DNA of 64,000 bases from Neptunicoccus sediminis (GCF_001719615.1 NZ_MDVX01000001.1:785959-849958), one strand, 5' to 3'; positions 53,450-62,573 are shown, numbered from the stretch's first letter. Numbers and translations: made by a program. The notes: a model not told the origin generated them from the sequence alone.

Positions 53450-54424
53450 TCATACCTCTGATGCCCCTCTCGCACCTGTCTGACTTTCTCCCAAAGCGCG
53501 CTCCTTTAGTTTGCGGAACTTGCCTGACATCTGTTCGAGCTTGGCGTCCCATTCGGGATTGGGCTGCTGCCCGTCAGTCACTTTGAAAAAGACCTGCATC
53601 ATGCAGGCTATGGCGAAAGGCTCCAGCAAAGCCGCCTTGACGCTCCATGCAAAAAGCAGCGCGAACACCACACCACCCGCTGCCCATGCGCCGGGCATCA
53701 GGTAGACAACCAGTGCCGCAGGTGCGAGCATGACCAAGAAAACCACAAAGCTCAGACCATAGATAAACAGCGCAAGCCATGCGGCGTTTTTCAGCATCGG
53801 CTTGTAGTTTTGCCCGTAGAGCACCAACGCCTCTTTCGCCGACATCCATGTATTGTCCGATCGTGTGCGAATGGCATGGGCGAGGATCACCTCGTCGATG
53901 AACCCCACGGCCACACGCAGGAACGCCGAGAGAATGCTGCTCAACTGCTGCACGCCCGGAATAGGCAGGATGGTGAAAATGCCGCGTACGAGCCCTGTGA
54001 TTGCGCGGATGACCCCAATGATCAAACGATCCAACAAGAAGAGGACACTGGCCTGCGGAAAACGCTCTTTGACCACGGCTGTGGCATGGCTGATCTGGCT
54101 GCGGCCTTGAGGCATCGTCTTGCCGTCGATCAATTCCACCAGCACAGCGATATGCCCCGCCTTGACGATGTAAAGAATATATTCACGCGCCCAATACATG
54201 ATCGCACCGAAAATGCCGAAACCAGCGAAGCCGCCCCACATCGTCGTGCTCGCGCGAAAGCCTTCGTCACCGAAGCCGCCGACGCCCCAACCGACACCCG
54301 CGCCAATTCCCGTAACGAGTATGTATCCTAAGGTAATACCAAAATAGACGGCCATCCGTAGCAAGATGAAGGGAAGAGTCCGTCCCATCATTCCAAGTGC
54401 GCCGCCGATACTGAAGTCCCACAT
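53450..54424 (-). CDS. multi-pass membrane protein of unknown function (envelope cluster)
   Basis: A 324-aa protein. The N-terminus MWDFSIGGALGMMGRTLPFILLR enters a Gly-rich hydrophobic region (YFGITLGYILVTGIGAGVGWG). Further helices lie near 60-85, 130-160 and 210-270, and a basic cytosolic tail (FRKLKERALGESQTG) ends the protein. It contains the segment VKERFPQASVLFLLDRLIIGVIRAITGLVRGIFTILPIPG, unusual for a transporter. Possibly a partner of the 316-aa membrane protein at 47.5 kb. Family not recognised. Confidence 0.72.
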   Translation of the reverse strand: MWDFSIGGALGMMGRTLPFILLRMAVYFGITLGYILVTGIGAGVGWGVGGFGDEGFRASTTMWGGFAGFGIFGAIMYWAREYILYIVKAGHIAVLVELIDGKTMPQGRSQISHATAVVKERFPQASVLFLLDRLIIGVIRAITGLVRGIFTILPIPGVQQLSSILSAFLRVAVGFIDEVILAHAIRTRSDNTWMSAKEALVLYGQNYKPMLKNAAWLALFIYGLSFVVFLVMLAPAALVVYLMPGAWAAGGVVFALLFAWSVKAALLEPFAIACMMQVFFKVTDGQQPNPEWDAKLEQMSGKFRKLKERALGESQTGARGASEV

Positions 54425-54474
54425 TCCTAAGTTCCCTTGCCTGTCGTGGTTTGCTTTTGCTGCTTGATGCGGGG

Positions 54475-54837
54475 CTACATCTCACATTCGGCATTGCCGT
54501 ATTTCGCAGTGCAGGCGCGGGCAGCACAGGAGGCGATCTGCGTGTCGCGCTGCGCCTTGCGAATGTCGACCCGCTCCAACTCTTTGTAAGGCACCGAAAC
54601 CGTTTTCATTACGGGTTTACAAACGGTCGTTGTGCCCGATGTTTCGCAGACTGTTTCACCGCTCGGCCGCTCCTCGCTACGGTATTTCGTAACAGGCTCG
54701 AGGCGATAGACGGGGGGCATTTCCAGCAACCACTCAGCCTCGCAATGAGTGCGTTCAGTGCGATACTCGGGCGTACCGCAGGACTGTAAAATCAAGCAGG
54801 CAGAAAGGAGGGCTATAATAGGTGTTGGTCTGGGCAT
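54475..54837 (-). CDS. small lipoprotein (envelope cluster)
   Basis: A 120-aa protein with a lipoprotein signal: MPRPTPIIALLSACLILQSCGTPEYR, lipobox LQSC. The mature part has six or more cysteines (HCEAEW, TVCETSGTTTVCKPV, SCAARACTAKYGNAECEM). First gene of the minus-strand cluster, 155 bp from the divergent sensory triad. It probably anchors on a membrane facing the periplasm. Confidence 0.75.
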   Translation of the reverse strand: MPRPTPIIALLSACLILQSCGTPEYRTERTHCEAEWLLEMPPVYRLEPVTKYRSEERPSGETVCETSGTTTVCKPVMKTVSVPYKELERVDIRKAQRDTQIASCAARACTAKYGNAECEM

Positions 54838-54992
54838 GACGGCAAATACTCATTGGTTCTCGGCCGACCTTATCGGGTGACTTTTCCATTCGCCCCATCT
54901 GTTTAGAGGGGGAGTAACGGAAAATATTTTGATATGGTTTGAAACTTATGTGTCTGCCTGCTCAACTGGCGCAACACTTCGAGGAAATTACA

Positions 54993-55478
54993 ATGCGCAC
55001 ATTCATCGTCACCTGCCTGCACATTTTGGCGTTATCAGCACTGCCATTGGTTGGGGCTGCCGGAACTGAGAGCAAACCAGTACTGCAGGTGACCAGGGTG
55101 GTGACGGACGCGCCTATCTCTTTCACCATGGCACAAATTCAGGAAATGCCCGCAACAACTCTCACGACCTCAACGGTCGTGACGGACGGTGTGCATCAAT
55201 TCACTGGGGTTCTTCTGCGCGACTTTCTGGAAGAGCTTGAGGCTGCTGGTGATACACTCGCCGCGACTGCGTTGAACGATTACATTGTCGACATTCCCCT
55301 AAGCGACCTTGAGCGGTTTGATGTAATCATGGCCTATAGTATGGACGATAAGGCGCTGGAACGCTCCGACAAAGGACCGCTGTGGATCGTCTATCCGCGT
55401 GATGCCCACAAGGAGCTACAAGACATCCGATATGACTACCGCTGGGTCTGGCAACTATCGGAACTCGCAGTAAAATGA
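54993..55478 (+). CDS. periplasmic SUOX-fold (molybdopterin-oxidoreductase-like) protein without catalytic cysteine
   Basis: A 161-aa protein with signal peptide MRTFIVTCLHILALSALPLVGA. The mature part matches the oxidoreductase molybdopterin-binding (sulfite-oxidase) fold in miniature: FTGVLLRDFLEELE, MAYSMDDKALERSDKGPLWIVYP and RYDYRWVWQLSELAV. There is no cysteine in the mature protein, so molybdenum cannot be held by the usual Cys ligand. It overlaps the kinase start by 4 bp and probably serves as a ligand-binding input protein. The ATG at 54993 was chosen as it begins the signal peptide. Confidence 0.72.
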   Translation: MRTFIVTCLHILALSALPLVGAAGTESKPVLQVTRVVTDAPISFTMAQIQEMPATTLTTSTVVTDGVHQFTGVLLRDFLEELEAAGDTLAATALNDYIVDIPLSDLERFDVIMAYSMDDKALERSDKGPLWIVYPRDAHKELQDIRYDYRWVWQLSELAVK

Positions 55479-57250
55479 ACCGCTTGGGAGGTTCTCGACT
55501 CTGGCTGAGCCTGCCTTTGATCGCCATTTTGATCTTTGCCGTTCTGCTTGGGTTTGCGCTGTTGCGCATGTTCAAAGTAGAGGCCGACATTCGCGTTGAC
55601 GCAGAGCAGAACATGCTTTGGGTTATGCATCAAAGCGAAAGTGCGGCCCGCCGTTTAATAGAGACAACGATGCGCGCTGAACTGGGCGAAACTGATGCCG
55701 ATGAGGTTGCCCTCAGGCTGGATTTGCTGCGAAGCCGCTTCGTGCTTTTGCAAGAGGGGCCGCAGCAACGGTTCATGACTGAAATCGGACTACAACAGCG
55801 CGTGACCGAGCTGCACAGTGCGTTGCAAGACGTGCAACCGTTGCCCGAGGTATTCACCGCTCAGGATGCCCGAGAGCTGCGCCAAACGATAGCACCCTTT
55901 GCCACCTTTTTTTCGCGCGCAGCGAACCAGACAATGATCCAAGAATGGGATGATCTTGGCGGACGCTTGGAAACCTCGCGGGAGCAATTACGCCAGATCA
56001 TTGTCTCGATGATTGGCATCATGGTGACGGGCACACTCCTAATCATAGCCCTCTTTTTCGTTCTGCGCCTATCTCGACAACGCAATAGAATGCTGCGCAG
56101 CGAGCGAGATTTTTCGAGCCTGTTGATTTCCTCCAGTGGCGAAGGGATTCTTGCGATTGACAGCACAGAGAAATGCACGATCTGGAACGCGGCGATGGCG
56201 ACCATGACGGGTCGCACAGCAAAACAGGCAATGGGCAAGGAACTCACCGACATTAGTGGTTTCTTCGGCGTAGCCCAAGTGCGCGAAGCGGTATCGGCGG
56301 CACTAATTGGTGAGAGGACAAGCCTTGCGTTGCAGCCCTTTTATCGCGATCCGTATAGTCCGCCTATGCACGTAGATTTGCGGATCTCGCCCATGCGCAA
56401 CGACAAAAAAAACGTCGGAGCCATCATCTTCATGCATGACGCCAGTGACCGCTACGCGGCACAGCAAAAAGAGACTGAAACGCGCGAACGTCTGGAACTT
56501 CTTGTTGCGGAGCGGACCCAAGAACTGGACGACGCTCTCATGCGAGAAAGGTCGGCAGCGGACCTTTACCGCAACTTTGCAGGTATGATTTCACACCAAT
56601 ACCGCACGCCTCTGGCCGTGGCAGATTCCGCTTTGCAGCGATTAATCCGGCGGGGACAGCGTGCCACTACGGAAGAGACCAAGGAACGAGCGACGAGGGC
56701 ACGTGACGCGATCGCGGGGCTGACGCGTCTGGTGGAAAGCACGTTGGACAGCGCTCGGCTTGAAGCCGTGCCGATCAGCGCCCAGCGCGTGGAATGCAAC
56801 CTGTTGGAGCTATTGGAAATGGTCATAGAACGGCATCAGGCCGCGGCTCCGAACACTCCCATCAAAGTACAGCAAGCGGCGGGATTTGACCCCGTCGCAC
56901 ATTTTGACCCCACCCATGCGGAGCAGGTGTTGGAAAACCTTCTATCCAACGCGGTAAAATACTCCCCACAGAAAGCCGCCGTGACGATCTCTTTGCATCA
57001 CGATACCACTCAAGTTCATTGCGACATTAGCAATTATGGCCCTACGATAAAGCTTGAGGACCGAACCTATCTGTTTCACGCTAATTTCCGAGGGAGCAAC
57101 AGTACCAAAACATCGGGCTCGGGGCTCGGGCTCTTCATAGCTCGCAGCCTCGCGCGTATGCAGGGAGGGGAGGTTAAATTAGTTAACGTTGAGCCCAACG
57201 TTACATTCCGTTTCAGCTTGCCGCGCAAACAAGGTGACCACTATGTCTGA
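55475..57250 (+). CDS. sensor histidine kinase with periplasmic and PAS domains
   Basis: A 591-aa kinase. Helix 1 at about 10-32, a periplasmic helical domain to about 175, helix 2 at about 178-200 (IIVSMIGIMVTGTLLIIALFF), then a PAS domain (FSSLLISSSGEGILAIDSTE) and coiled coil. The HisKA site is MISHQYRTPLAVADSAL with His374, and the ATPase part has NLLSNAVKYSP and SGSGLGLFIARSL. The phosphoacceptor motif is HQYRTPL instead of the usual HELRTPL. It pairs with the response regulator that begins 8 bp before its stop. Confidence 0.92.
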   Translation: MNRLGGSRLWLSLPLIAILIFAVLLGFALLRMFKVEADIRVDAEQNMLWVMHQSESAARRLIETTMRAELGETDADEVALRLDLLRSRFVLLQEGPQQRFMTEIGLQQRVTELHSALQDVQPLPEVFTAQDARELRQTIAPFATFFSRAANQTMIQEWDDLGGRLETSREQLRQIIVSMIGIMVTGTLLIIALFFVLRLSRQRNRMLRSERDFSSLLISSSGEGILAIDSTEKCTIWNAAMATMTGRTAKQAMGKELTDISGFFGVAQVREAVSAALIGERTSLALQPFYRDPYSPPMHVDLRISPMRNDKKNVGAIIFMHDASDRYAAQQKETETRERLELLVAERTQELDDALMRERSAADLYRNFAGMISHQYRTPLAVADSALQRLIRRGQRATTEETKERATRARDAIAGLTRLVESTLDSARLEAVPISAQRVECNLLELLEMVIERHQAAAPNTPIKVQQAAGFDPVAHFDPTHAEQVLENLLSNAVKYSPQKAAVTISLHHDTTQVHCDISNYGPTIKLEDRTYLFHANFRGSNSTKTSGSGLGLFIARSLARMQGGEVKLVNVEPNVTFRFSLPRKQGDHYV

Positions 57251-58286
57251 CACGCCTCCTGCCCCGCTGATCCTCGTGGTCGAGGATGAACCTGATCTGC
57301 GTCGCGATATCCTCGAAGAGTTGCAAGAAGCTGGCTATCGCACCCTCGCGGCGCAAGACGGAGAAACCGCAATGGCATTTCTATCGGGCATCACGCCGGA
57401 TCTGGTTCTGTGCGACATCACCATGCCACGGCTTGATGGCTATGGCCTGTTGTCCGCCATGCGCACTAAAAGACCAGACATCGCGACCACACCATTTGTA
57501 TTTCTAACCGCGATGTCCGAGCCGCAGGAGGTCATCAAAGGCAAACTACAAGGAGCAGATGATTACCTTGTCAAACCCGTGGATTATGACCTTTTGCTGG
57601 CCACAATTTCCGCACGGTTGCGTCAGGTAGACCGCATCCGCGGACAGCAGGAAAGCGAAATTTCCAACCTTCGGATGGCTTTGGGTGATTTGTCCACTGG
57701 CGTAAGGCACCCTGTGTTGGACCTCATAGCGCTCGGGGTTGTGCTTCTGAACGGTGAGGGTCGTGTTGTTCATGCCAACCGTGCGGCGCAAGATATGGCG
57801 CAGGACGCGTCGTTCTTGACTATACGAAACGACAGATTGCGTGCAGTAGACCCTGATAGCAATACAACGCTACACCGAACGATTAAGGAGTTGAATGAGG
57901 TCGCGCCCGAGACAGAAAATATAACTGGCGTATTACTACATCGGGCAGACCAGTCAATCTCGGTGCTAATCGCTGCGCTGGACATTACTGTGAAGCGAGA
58001 TCCGAATGTCCCGCAATTTGCACTTTTTTTATCGCCTCCAGCACATGAAAAAAGGGTATCCGAAAAGCTACTGATTGATCTGTTCGGCCTTACACCTACA
58101 GAAGCCCGTGTCGCAGGGTTGCTCGCGCGCGGGGTTCTCCCATCAGAGGTCGTAGATGAACTTGGCGTGTCATCGACGACAATCGCCTTTCATATCCGCA
58201 ACCTCTTGCAAAAAACTGGAACTAATCGCCAAGCCGACTTGATCGCACTCATACTTGCGGGCCCAATGGCGGTTGGAGCCATGTAA
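57243..58286 (+). CDS. response regulator, REC-PAS-like-LuxR HTH
   Basis: A 347-aa protein. Receiver domain at residues 8-125 with phosphoacceptor D58 in LVLCDITMPRLDG and the conserved Lys in DYLVKPVDYD. A middle PAS-like region (GVVLLNGEGRVVHANRAAQD) follows, then a C-terminal LuxR helix-turn-helix (LTPTEARVAGLLARGVLPSEVVDELGVSSTTIAFHIRNLLQKT). It is the DNA-binding output of the triad. The divergent envelope cluster next door is the natural target, by inference. Confidence 0.92.
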   Translation: MSDTPPAPLILVVEDEPDLRRDILEELQEAGYRTLAAQDGETAMAFLSGITPDLVLCDITMPRLDGYGLLSAMRTKRPDIATTPFVFLTAMSEPQEVIKGKLQGADDYLVKPVDYDLLLATISARLRQVDRIRGQQESEISNLRMALGDLSTGVRHPVLDLIALGVVLLNGEGRVVHANRAAQDMAQDASFLTIRNDRLRAVDPDSNTTLHRTIKELNEVAPETENITGVLLHRADQSISVLIAALDITVKRDPNVPQFALFLSPPAHEKRVSEKLLIDLFGLTPTEARVAGLLARGVLPSEVVDELGVSSTTIAFHIRNLLQKTGTNRQADLIALILAGPMAVGAM

Positions 58287-58472
58287 TAGCCGAGAGCCAT
58301 TTGCTTTGGCTGACTAGAGCTACAATTGCTCGCACGCATTTCATACTACAAAGCTATTTTCCCGTTCAAACAAACGGGGCGGCGATGGTCGAAGCCGACG
58401 CGCCATTCCGCGTCGCCCCCGCCAGCGCGAAGCTGGCCAAAGCACAAGCAGCGGGGTACACGCGCCGGCGCA

Positions 58473-59744
58473 TCATGGGCCGACCCATGTCAGATCATAG
58501 GTGCCGACGGCAAGGCAGCGCTCGGACCCTTCCAGCAGCTTGGCGATTTTTGCCGACATGATGACCTCATGGTCCATGACCTCCTTGATCCGTGTCTCCG
58601 ACAGGACCTCGGCCGTCAGAACCACCTTCTGTTTCATGCCGCCGACCGACTTGTCCGCAACCACCGTGTCCCAAGTGTTCATGCCGCTCTGCGCCCAGTT
58701 CAGTTTCTCGGCGTGTTTCATCAGGGGTTCGGGCTGGAACGGCGTGGCAAATGTCAGGGTCTCGCGCTTTTCATCGCCGAACATGCCAGCCATGGCCTTT
58801 TCGATGCCGCTGACAATCTTGGGGGCGCAGCCTTCGGTTTCGTGGTTGACGAGGCTGATTGCCCAGGTGCCGTCCTTGGGTTGGATCGGGCCGTCGCCCA
58901 CGGCGACGGCAATGCTGGCGCTGCCTTCGCGCACGCCTTCGCCGCCGATATGAACGGTCACGGTATAGGTGCCCTTGGCGGGGTAGACATGGCGCCCGAT
59001 CTGGTCGCCATGTCCGCCCGCGCCGCCGAAATCCCATTCATAGGTCATGTTCGGCACCGACTCGTTCTGATAACCGGCCAAAAATCCGAATTCCTGATCC
59101 ACCTTGGCGCCATACAAATGAGTCAGGCGAATATCGCCGCAGCCATCGGCCGGCGCCCCGAAATCAATGCCGAGGTTCTGCATCGCATCCCGGAATGCCA
59201 GGACCAGCGCATCGTAATCGGCCAGCGACAGCTTGCCGCCACTGCCCGTGGGATACCGTCCGACAGTCGAGCCGCCGGTGGACGATCTGCGCGCCATCAC
59301 GCGTTTTTCAGGACCGACATCAATATCGGACAGCCGCGCGTTGGCGAAATACTGATGGCGCGTCAGGCCATTAAGGGTTTCGGTGATGCGCTGGACCTCG
59401 AATGTCAGGATTTGCACCGGCTCGAACGTCTCGCGCGCCTGTTTGCGACATTGCGCAGGATGGGTGAGGCGCCACGCCTCGCTTGGCATCATATGGCCGT
59501 CCGGCCCGATGAACACATGCACCGATCGCAAATCGCCAGTATAGTCATTGCCGAAAACGTAGTCTTCTGGCGACAGACCCACCTCGGCGGGAATGGCAGG
59601 AAGGATTTCCATGACGGCCTCCTGCGCCAGCGCGGGATTGATGACGGATCCGTCGCCCTCCTGCGCCTGCGCCAAGGTCGCCAGAGATGACAGCGCAAGC
59701 GCCATGGCAAGTGTCCTGGTCGGTTTGCGATGTTGCTGTCTCAT
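58473..59744 (-). CDS. secreted protein with PKD-like domain, unknown function
   Basis: A 423-aa protein with signal peptide MRQQHRKPTRTLAMALALSSLATLAQA. It mentions no catalytic motif; residues about 215-290 read MTYEWDFGGAGGHGDQIGRHVYPAKGTYTVTVHI, a PKD-type beta-sandwich. The C-terminal domain CAPKIVSGIEKAMAGMFGDEKRETLTF is unassigned. The start at 59744 has CAGGAG upstream; the longer frame to 60026 is noise. Its location downstream of the triad suggests it belongs to the same envelope programme. Confidence 0.75.
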   Translation of the reverse strand: MRQQHRKPTRTLAMALALSSLATLAQAQEGDGSVINPALAQEAVMEILPAIPAEVGLSPEDYVFGNDYTGDLRSVHVFIGPDGHMMPSEAWRLTHPAQCRKQARETFEPVQILTFEVQRITETLNGLTRHQYFANARLSDIDVGPEKRVMARRSSTGGSTVGRYPTGSGGKLSLADYDALVLAFRDAMQNLGIDFGAPADGCGDIRLTHLYGAKVDQEFGFLAGYQNESVPNMTYEWDFGGAGGHGDQIGRHVYPAKGTYTVTVHIGGEGVREGSASIAVAVGDGPIQPKDGTWAISLVNHETEGCAPKIVSGIEKAMAGMFGDEKRETLTFATPFQPEPLMKHAEKLNWAQSGMNTWDTVVADKSVGGMKQKVVLTAEVLSETRIKEVMDHEVIMSAKIAKLLEGSERCLAVGTYDLTWVGP

Positions 59745-60223
59745 GGGATGCTCCTGTAATTCTGGCCGGTCGTGAGAGCTTTGCTCAGCGCGGGTTCCGC
59801 GACATTTTTGGCGGGAGTAAAGACGCCGCCAGTGTGCTCCAGCGGCAGTGGCGGAATTCCCCCGTTGACGCGTCTTTTGCGGGAATGATGGCACGGGCGC
59901 CGCACCCTTCGCCCCGTCCGTTTGGAGGGGGCGCGCAAATGAAAGTACATAGCTTGCAAAAGCGCGGTGAAATCCGCCAACAGCGACCCTTCCACATTGG
60001 GCGGACGCCGAAGCCAATCGAAACACATGGCCCGTAAATGGCTATTCTATTGAGGGCGAGCGCCGCACAGACCGGTTCATCAAAGGCACCCTGAAGCGCC
60101 ATCGAACCTTGGCAATCGCGATTATCTGCGCCTCGGCAAAACGGTTCTTTCGCATTCGTCTGCTCCTTCAAAATTGGGCAGACTCTACATCAAAGTGAGA
60201 GATTTTGTGGGGGGCAGGTCACT
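59745..60223. other. non-coding stretch, degenerate
   Basis: About 480 bp with open frames on several strands but no recognisable protein. Short Pro/Arg-rich frames look like readings of GC-rich spacer DNA. It probably includes the PKD gene promoter and decayed mobile DNA. Confidence 0.45.
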
Positions 60224-60598
60224 ATGAGCGGCCGCGTGGACGACTTCACTCGAACGGGCGGCGGCCCTATGGCAATTTTTTCCGACAGTCCCGCGCTACT
60301 ACTTCTCCTGAAAAATGGCGGGACGGCGAAGGCTGAGTTCGCGCAGCGCGCCAAGGATGTCGGCTACGCTTCCTTCAATCAATGGCGACTTGGACGTCGG
60401 AGCATTATCTTGGAAAATAGGAAACCAGCCCCAACGGAGTTTTCCGAAGGTAAGGAATTACTAAGTTCACCCAATCCACGACACAGTGGCGCTATGATTT
60501 CTTCCTTCTGGAAGAGTTTCACTAAACTTCAAGGTCCACTTTGGCGAATTGGAACGGCGCCTTTTGCACTTGCAGCGAACGTCCGGTTCCCGCCATAA
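60224..60598 (+). CDS. hypothetical protein, doubtful
   Basis: A 124-aa frame MSGRVDDFTRTGGGPMAIFS and onward, with a GGGGGGCAGG ribosome-binding site 5 nt before the ATG. The middle AKAEFAQRAKDVGYASFNQWRLG is helix-like. The last 20 residues (RIGTAPFALAANVRFPP) are encoded by the left arm of a palindromic repeat, so the C-terminus may be an accident of insertion. Not assigned. Confidence 0.35.
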   Translation: MSGRVDDFTRTGGGPMAIFSDSPALLLLLKNGGTAKAEFAQRAKDVGYASFNQWRLGRRSIILENRKPAPTEFSEGKELLSSPNPRHSGAMISSFWKSFTKLQGPLWRIGTAPFALAANVRFPP

Positions 60599-60658
60599 TT
60601 GTCGGTTTCTGCGATGCAGCGCTTTAACATCTTGGGCGGAAACCGGACCTTAGCTGCA
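60571..60658. repeat. imperfect palindromic intergenic repeat
   Basis: Arms 60571-60594 and 60635-60658 are 24 nt long and pair except at three positions, separated by 40 bp. Arms contain GTCCGGTT and CCGCC. The sequence resembles dispersed palindromic elements of Rhodobacterales genomes. Confidence 0.55.
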
Positions 60659-60844
60659 TCTGCCAAGGTTCTGTGCCAGAATTGTAAAAGCGGCCATTCA
60701 AGCCGTCGCAGACCGAAGCCCCCATGCTGCGCTGGACGCCGAGGTCGGCTGTGCGCAGGAAGCGGGCTTTGCAAAGTTTGGCGAAACGGCCCACGGCAGT
60801 CATTCATCGCGTTACTTCCAGCGCTGGCCACGAAGTTCAACAGG

Positions 60845-61032
60845 GCCGCCCCATGCGGGCTTGGGAAGTCATTTCAGGCCGCCGGAAAGAGGCGCTGGAT
60901 ACCTTAACCTATTCTTACGCCGCGCGGCAGCTTGTAGGGCTAGACATGGAACGCCAGGAGAGCGATCTTACGCGAAGAGACGCGCCGCAAAAGTTCCCGA
61001 CCGTTGATAAGTCCGCGTGGCTGGAAAGGTAA
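60845..61032 (+). pseudogene. phage terminase large subunit (GpA family), C-terminal fragment
   Basis: The frame RPMRAWEVISGRRKEALDTL then YSYAARQLVGLDMERQESDL is the C-terminal end of GpA-type terminase large subunits, which package phage DNA. Only about 60 residues remain and the upstream sequence is unrelated. It marks a decayed prophage just left of the integrase. Stop at 61030-61032. Confidence 0.6.
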
Positions 61033-61034
61033 TT

Positions 61035-61637
61035 ATGCAGAAACATGGCGGCCAAACTTGCGAAGGCCCAGAGGAAATTCTCGTTTGCATTGTCGATGAT
61101 AGCTACGGGAAGCCAAGCGAACTTGATGAAGAACAGCAATATGATTGGTATAAGGAACAGCTAGAAAAGGAGTTTTCTCAAGAGTTTGAGGAGGTGGATG
61201 TTGCCCCCGGCTATTCACTCCCTGCATTTGCCACAATCGTCCAAATCGTATCTGAATACTGGCCTGCACTAGTGGCGACCTTCTTTCTTGCGAAACCCGT
61301 ATCTGAGAATTTGGAAGCGTGGAGGAATGCCGCAAAGTCGATCAAGAAATATTTTTCCAGACCTGAAGTGGTCTTGGGAAGAAATGCGGCGGCAGCATTG
61401 GCCGTGAAAGCCGTTTTTGACGACATGGGTGGCGTTCCAAAGAAAATCGAGTGCCTTCAGTATTTTTGGAGAGACCGTAGGTTCAAAGAAGAAGACTATT
61501 CTGATGGTAAAATAATTCAGGATGGGCCTAGGACGGAATACCTAAGCATGGCGGTTCATTTCTATAAGATTCGCGCTGACGGAATCGAATTTGAAGTTGA
61601 AGTTGACGGCAAAATCGTTCGTGCGAAACGCGTTTAG
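61035..61637 (+). CDS. hypothetical protein in phage-derived region
   Basis: A 200-aa acidic protein MQKHGGQTCEGPEEILVCIV and onward. A central hydrophobic stretch SLPAFATIVQIVSEYWPALVATFF (residues about 55-78) could be a membrane segment; the rest is soluble, ending FEVEVDGKIVRAKRV. The ribosome-binding site GGAAAGG precedes the ATG. AT-richer than the core genes. It overlaps the convergent LprI-like gene by 4 bp. Family not recognised. Confidence 0.6.
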   Translation: MQKHGGQTCEGPEEILVCIVDDSYGKPSELDEEQQYDWYKEQLEKEFSQEFEEVDVAPGYSLPAFATIVQIVSEYWPALVATFFLAKPVSENLEAWRNAAKSIKKYFSRPEVVLGRNAAAALAVKAVFDDMGGVPKKIECLQYFWRDRRFKEEDYSDGKIIQDGPRTEYLSMAVHFYKIRADGIEFEVEVDGKIVRAKRV

Positions 61638-62233
61638 TCCTCATATCTTTCACGCATTTCTTCGAGCATTCGTTTCAATTCGCCAGTCCGGCTCACCGTT
61701 ACAGATTCCAGTTCGCTCGCGTAGACAAGGGGGGCCATACTGCCCCCTTCAAACTCAGCCGCCGCGAACTCCGCTTGGGCTTTTGCATAACGTTCCCAAT
61801 TCGCTTGAGTTTGCTTAAGTGCTGCGACTTGGCTCTCTTCCATCCAACCTGAACACTCCAATGCGACCATTGCGCGCTCCATCTGTTGCTGCGCTACATC
61901 CGCACGGCGGCCAGCTTCCATGTTCATTTCGACTTGGGTCATATAGGTGCTGTCGATAATCTCGATAGCATTCTCGATGAAGGCTTCCTGTTGGCTATTC
62001 AGAACCGCCAAGAATTGGGCAGCATCATCTCGGGCATGTTTCGCTAAGGCGGGGTCTTTTCCAAGTGATTTCAGTTTTTCCATAATATCGAGTGTAAGGA
62101 TATTCTCTTCGACATTCGCCTTTTTTCTGGCGGTAGGAATAAATCGATTGATCCACTCTGTGCTGGCAGGCATAAAAACCGACCGAAAGAGATCAGCGAC
62201 GAAACCCAAAACGAAACCAACCAACCAATCCAT
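61634..62233 (-). CDS. membrane-anchored protein with LprI/DUF1311-like tail
   Basis: A 199-aa protein. The N-terminal hydrophobic helix MDWLVGFVLGFVADLFRSVF probably anchors it. A long helical middle follows (NAIEIIDSTYMTQVEMNMEAGRRADVAQQQMERAM), and the C-terminal part ALKQTQANWERYAKAQAEFAAAEFEGGSMAPL resembles the DUF1311/LprI lysozyme-inhibitor pattern. Convergent with the neighbouring hypothetical gene, sharing 4 bp. Function unproven. Confidence 0.6.
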   Translation of the reverse strand: MDWLVGFVLGFVADLFRSVFMPASTEWINRFIPTARKKANVEENILTLDIMEKLKSLGKDPALAKHARDDAAQFLAVLNSQQEAFIENAIEIIDSTYMTQVEMNMEAGRRADVAQQQMERAMVALECSGWMEESQVAALKQTQANWERYAKAQAEFAAAEFEGGSMAPLVYASELESVTVSRTGELKRMLEEMRERYED

Positions 62234-62573
62234 TCTGACCCCTCACATTTGTTAAGTGTGAAGTTACAGACAGATTTCGAGCTAGGCAACGTGGGGAAGT
62301 GGTCAAACAGGTAACGTCCCTCGACCATCCCACAGCGCGGGCACCTTGCTCAACATGGCGGTAACGCCCGTATCGGTCTCCTTCTCGATTTCCATCGCGA
62401 CCGAACGTCGTATTTGGGCTGGGACCGGTCATCCGGTTGGTCGCGCCGAAGCCTGCAAGGTCAAAATTTGCGTGCCGCACCGCCGCAAGTCCGGTTTGAG
62501 CCCTTTGCGCGAATAGAGATTCTTGGAATATCTATGCCGCTCGTCCTTAAACCGAGCAACAGCCGTCAACGCA
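62234..62573. other. non-coding stretch with C-terminal protein scraps
   Basis: 340 bp between genes. A short minus-strand frame ending LSKVPALWDGRGTLPV at about 62310 looks like the tail of a lost gene. The remainder has no recognisable feature apart from GC-rich sequence. Confidence 0.4.

Noticed and set aside
58326..59690. 454-codon plus-strand frame opposite the PKD protein
   Set aside because: The minus-strand gene has a signal peptide, a PKD-like domain and a good ribosome-binding site; the plus frame is its His-rich shadow.
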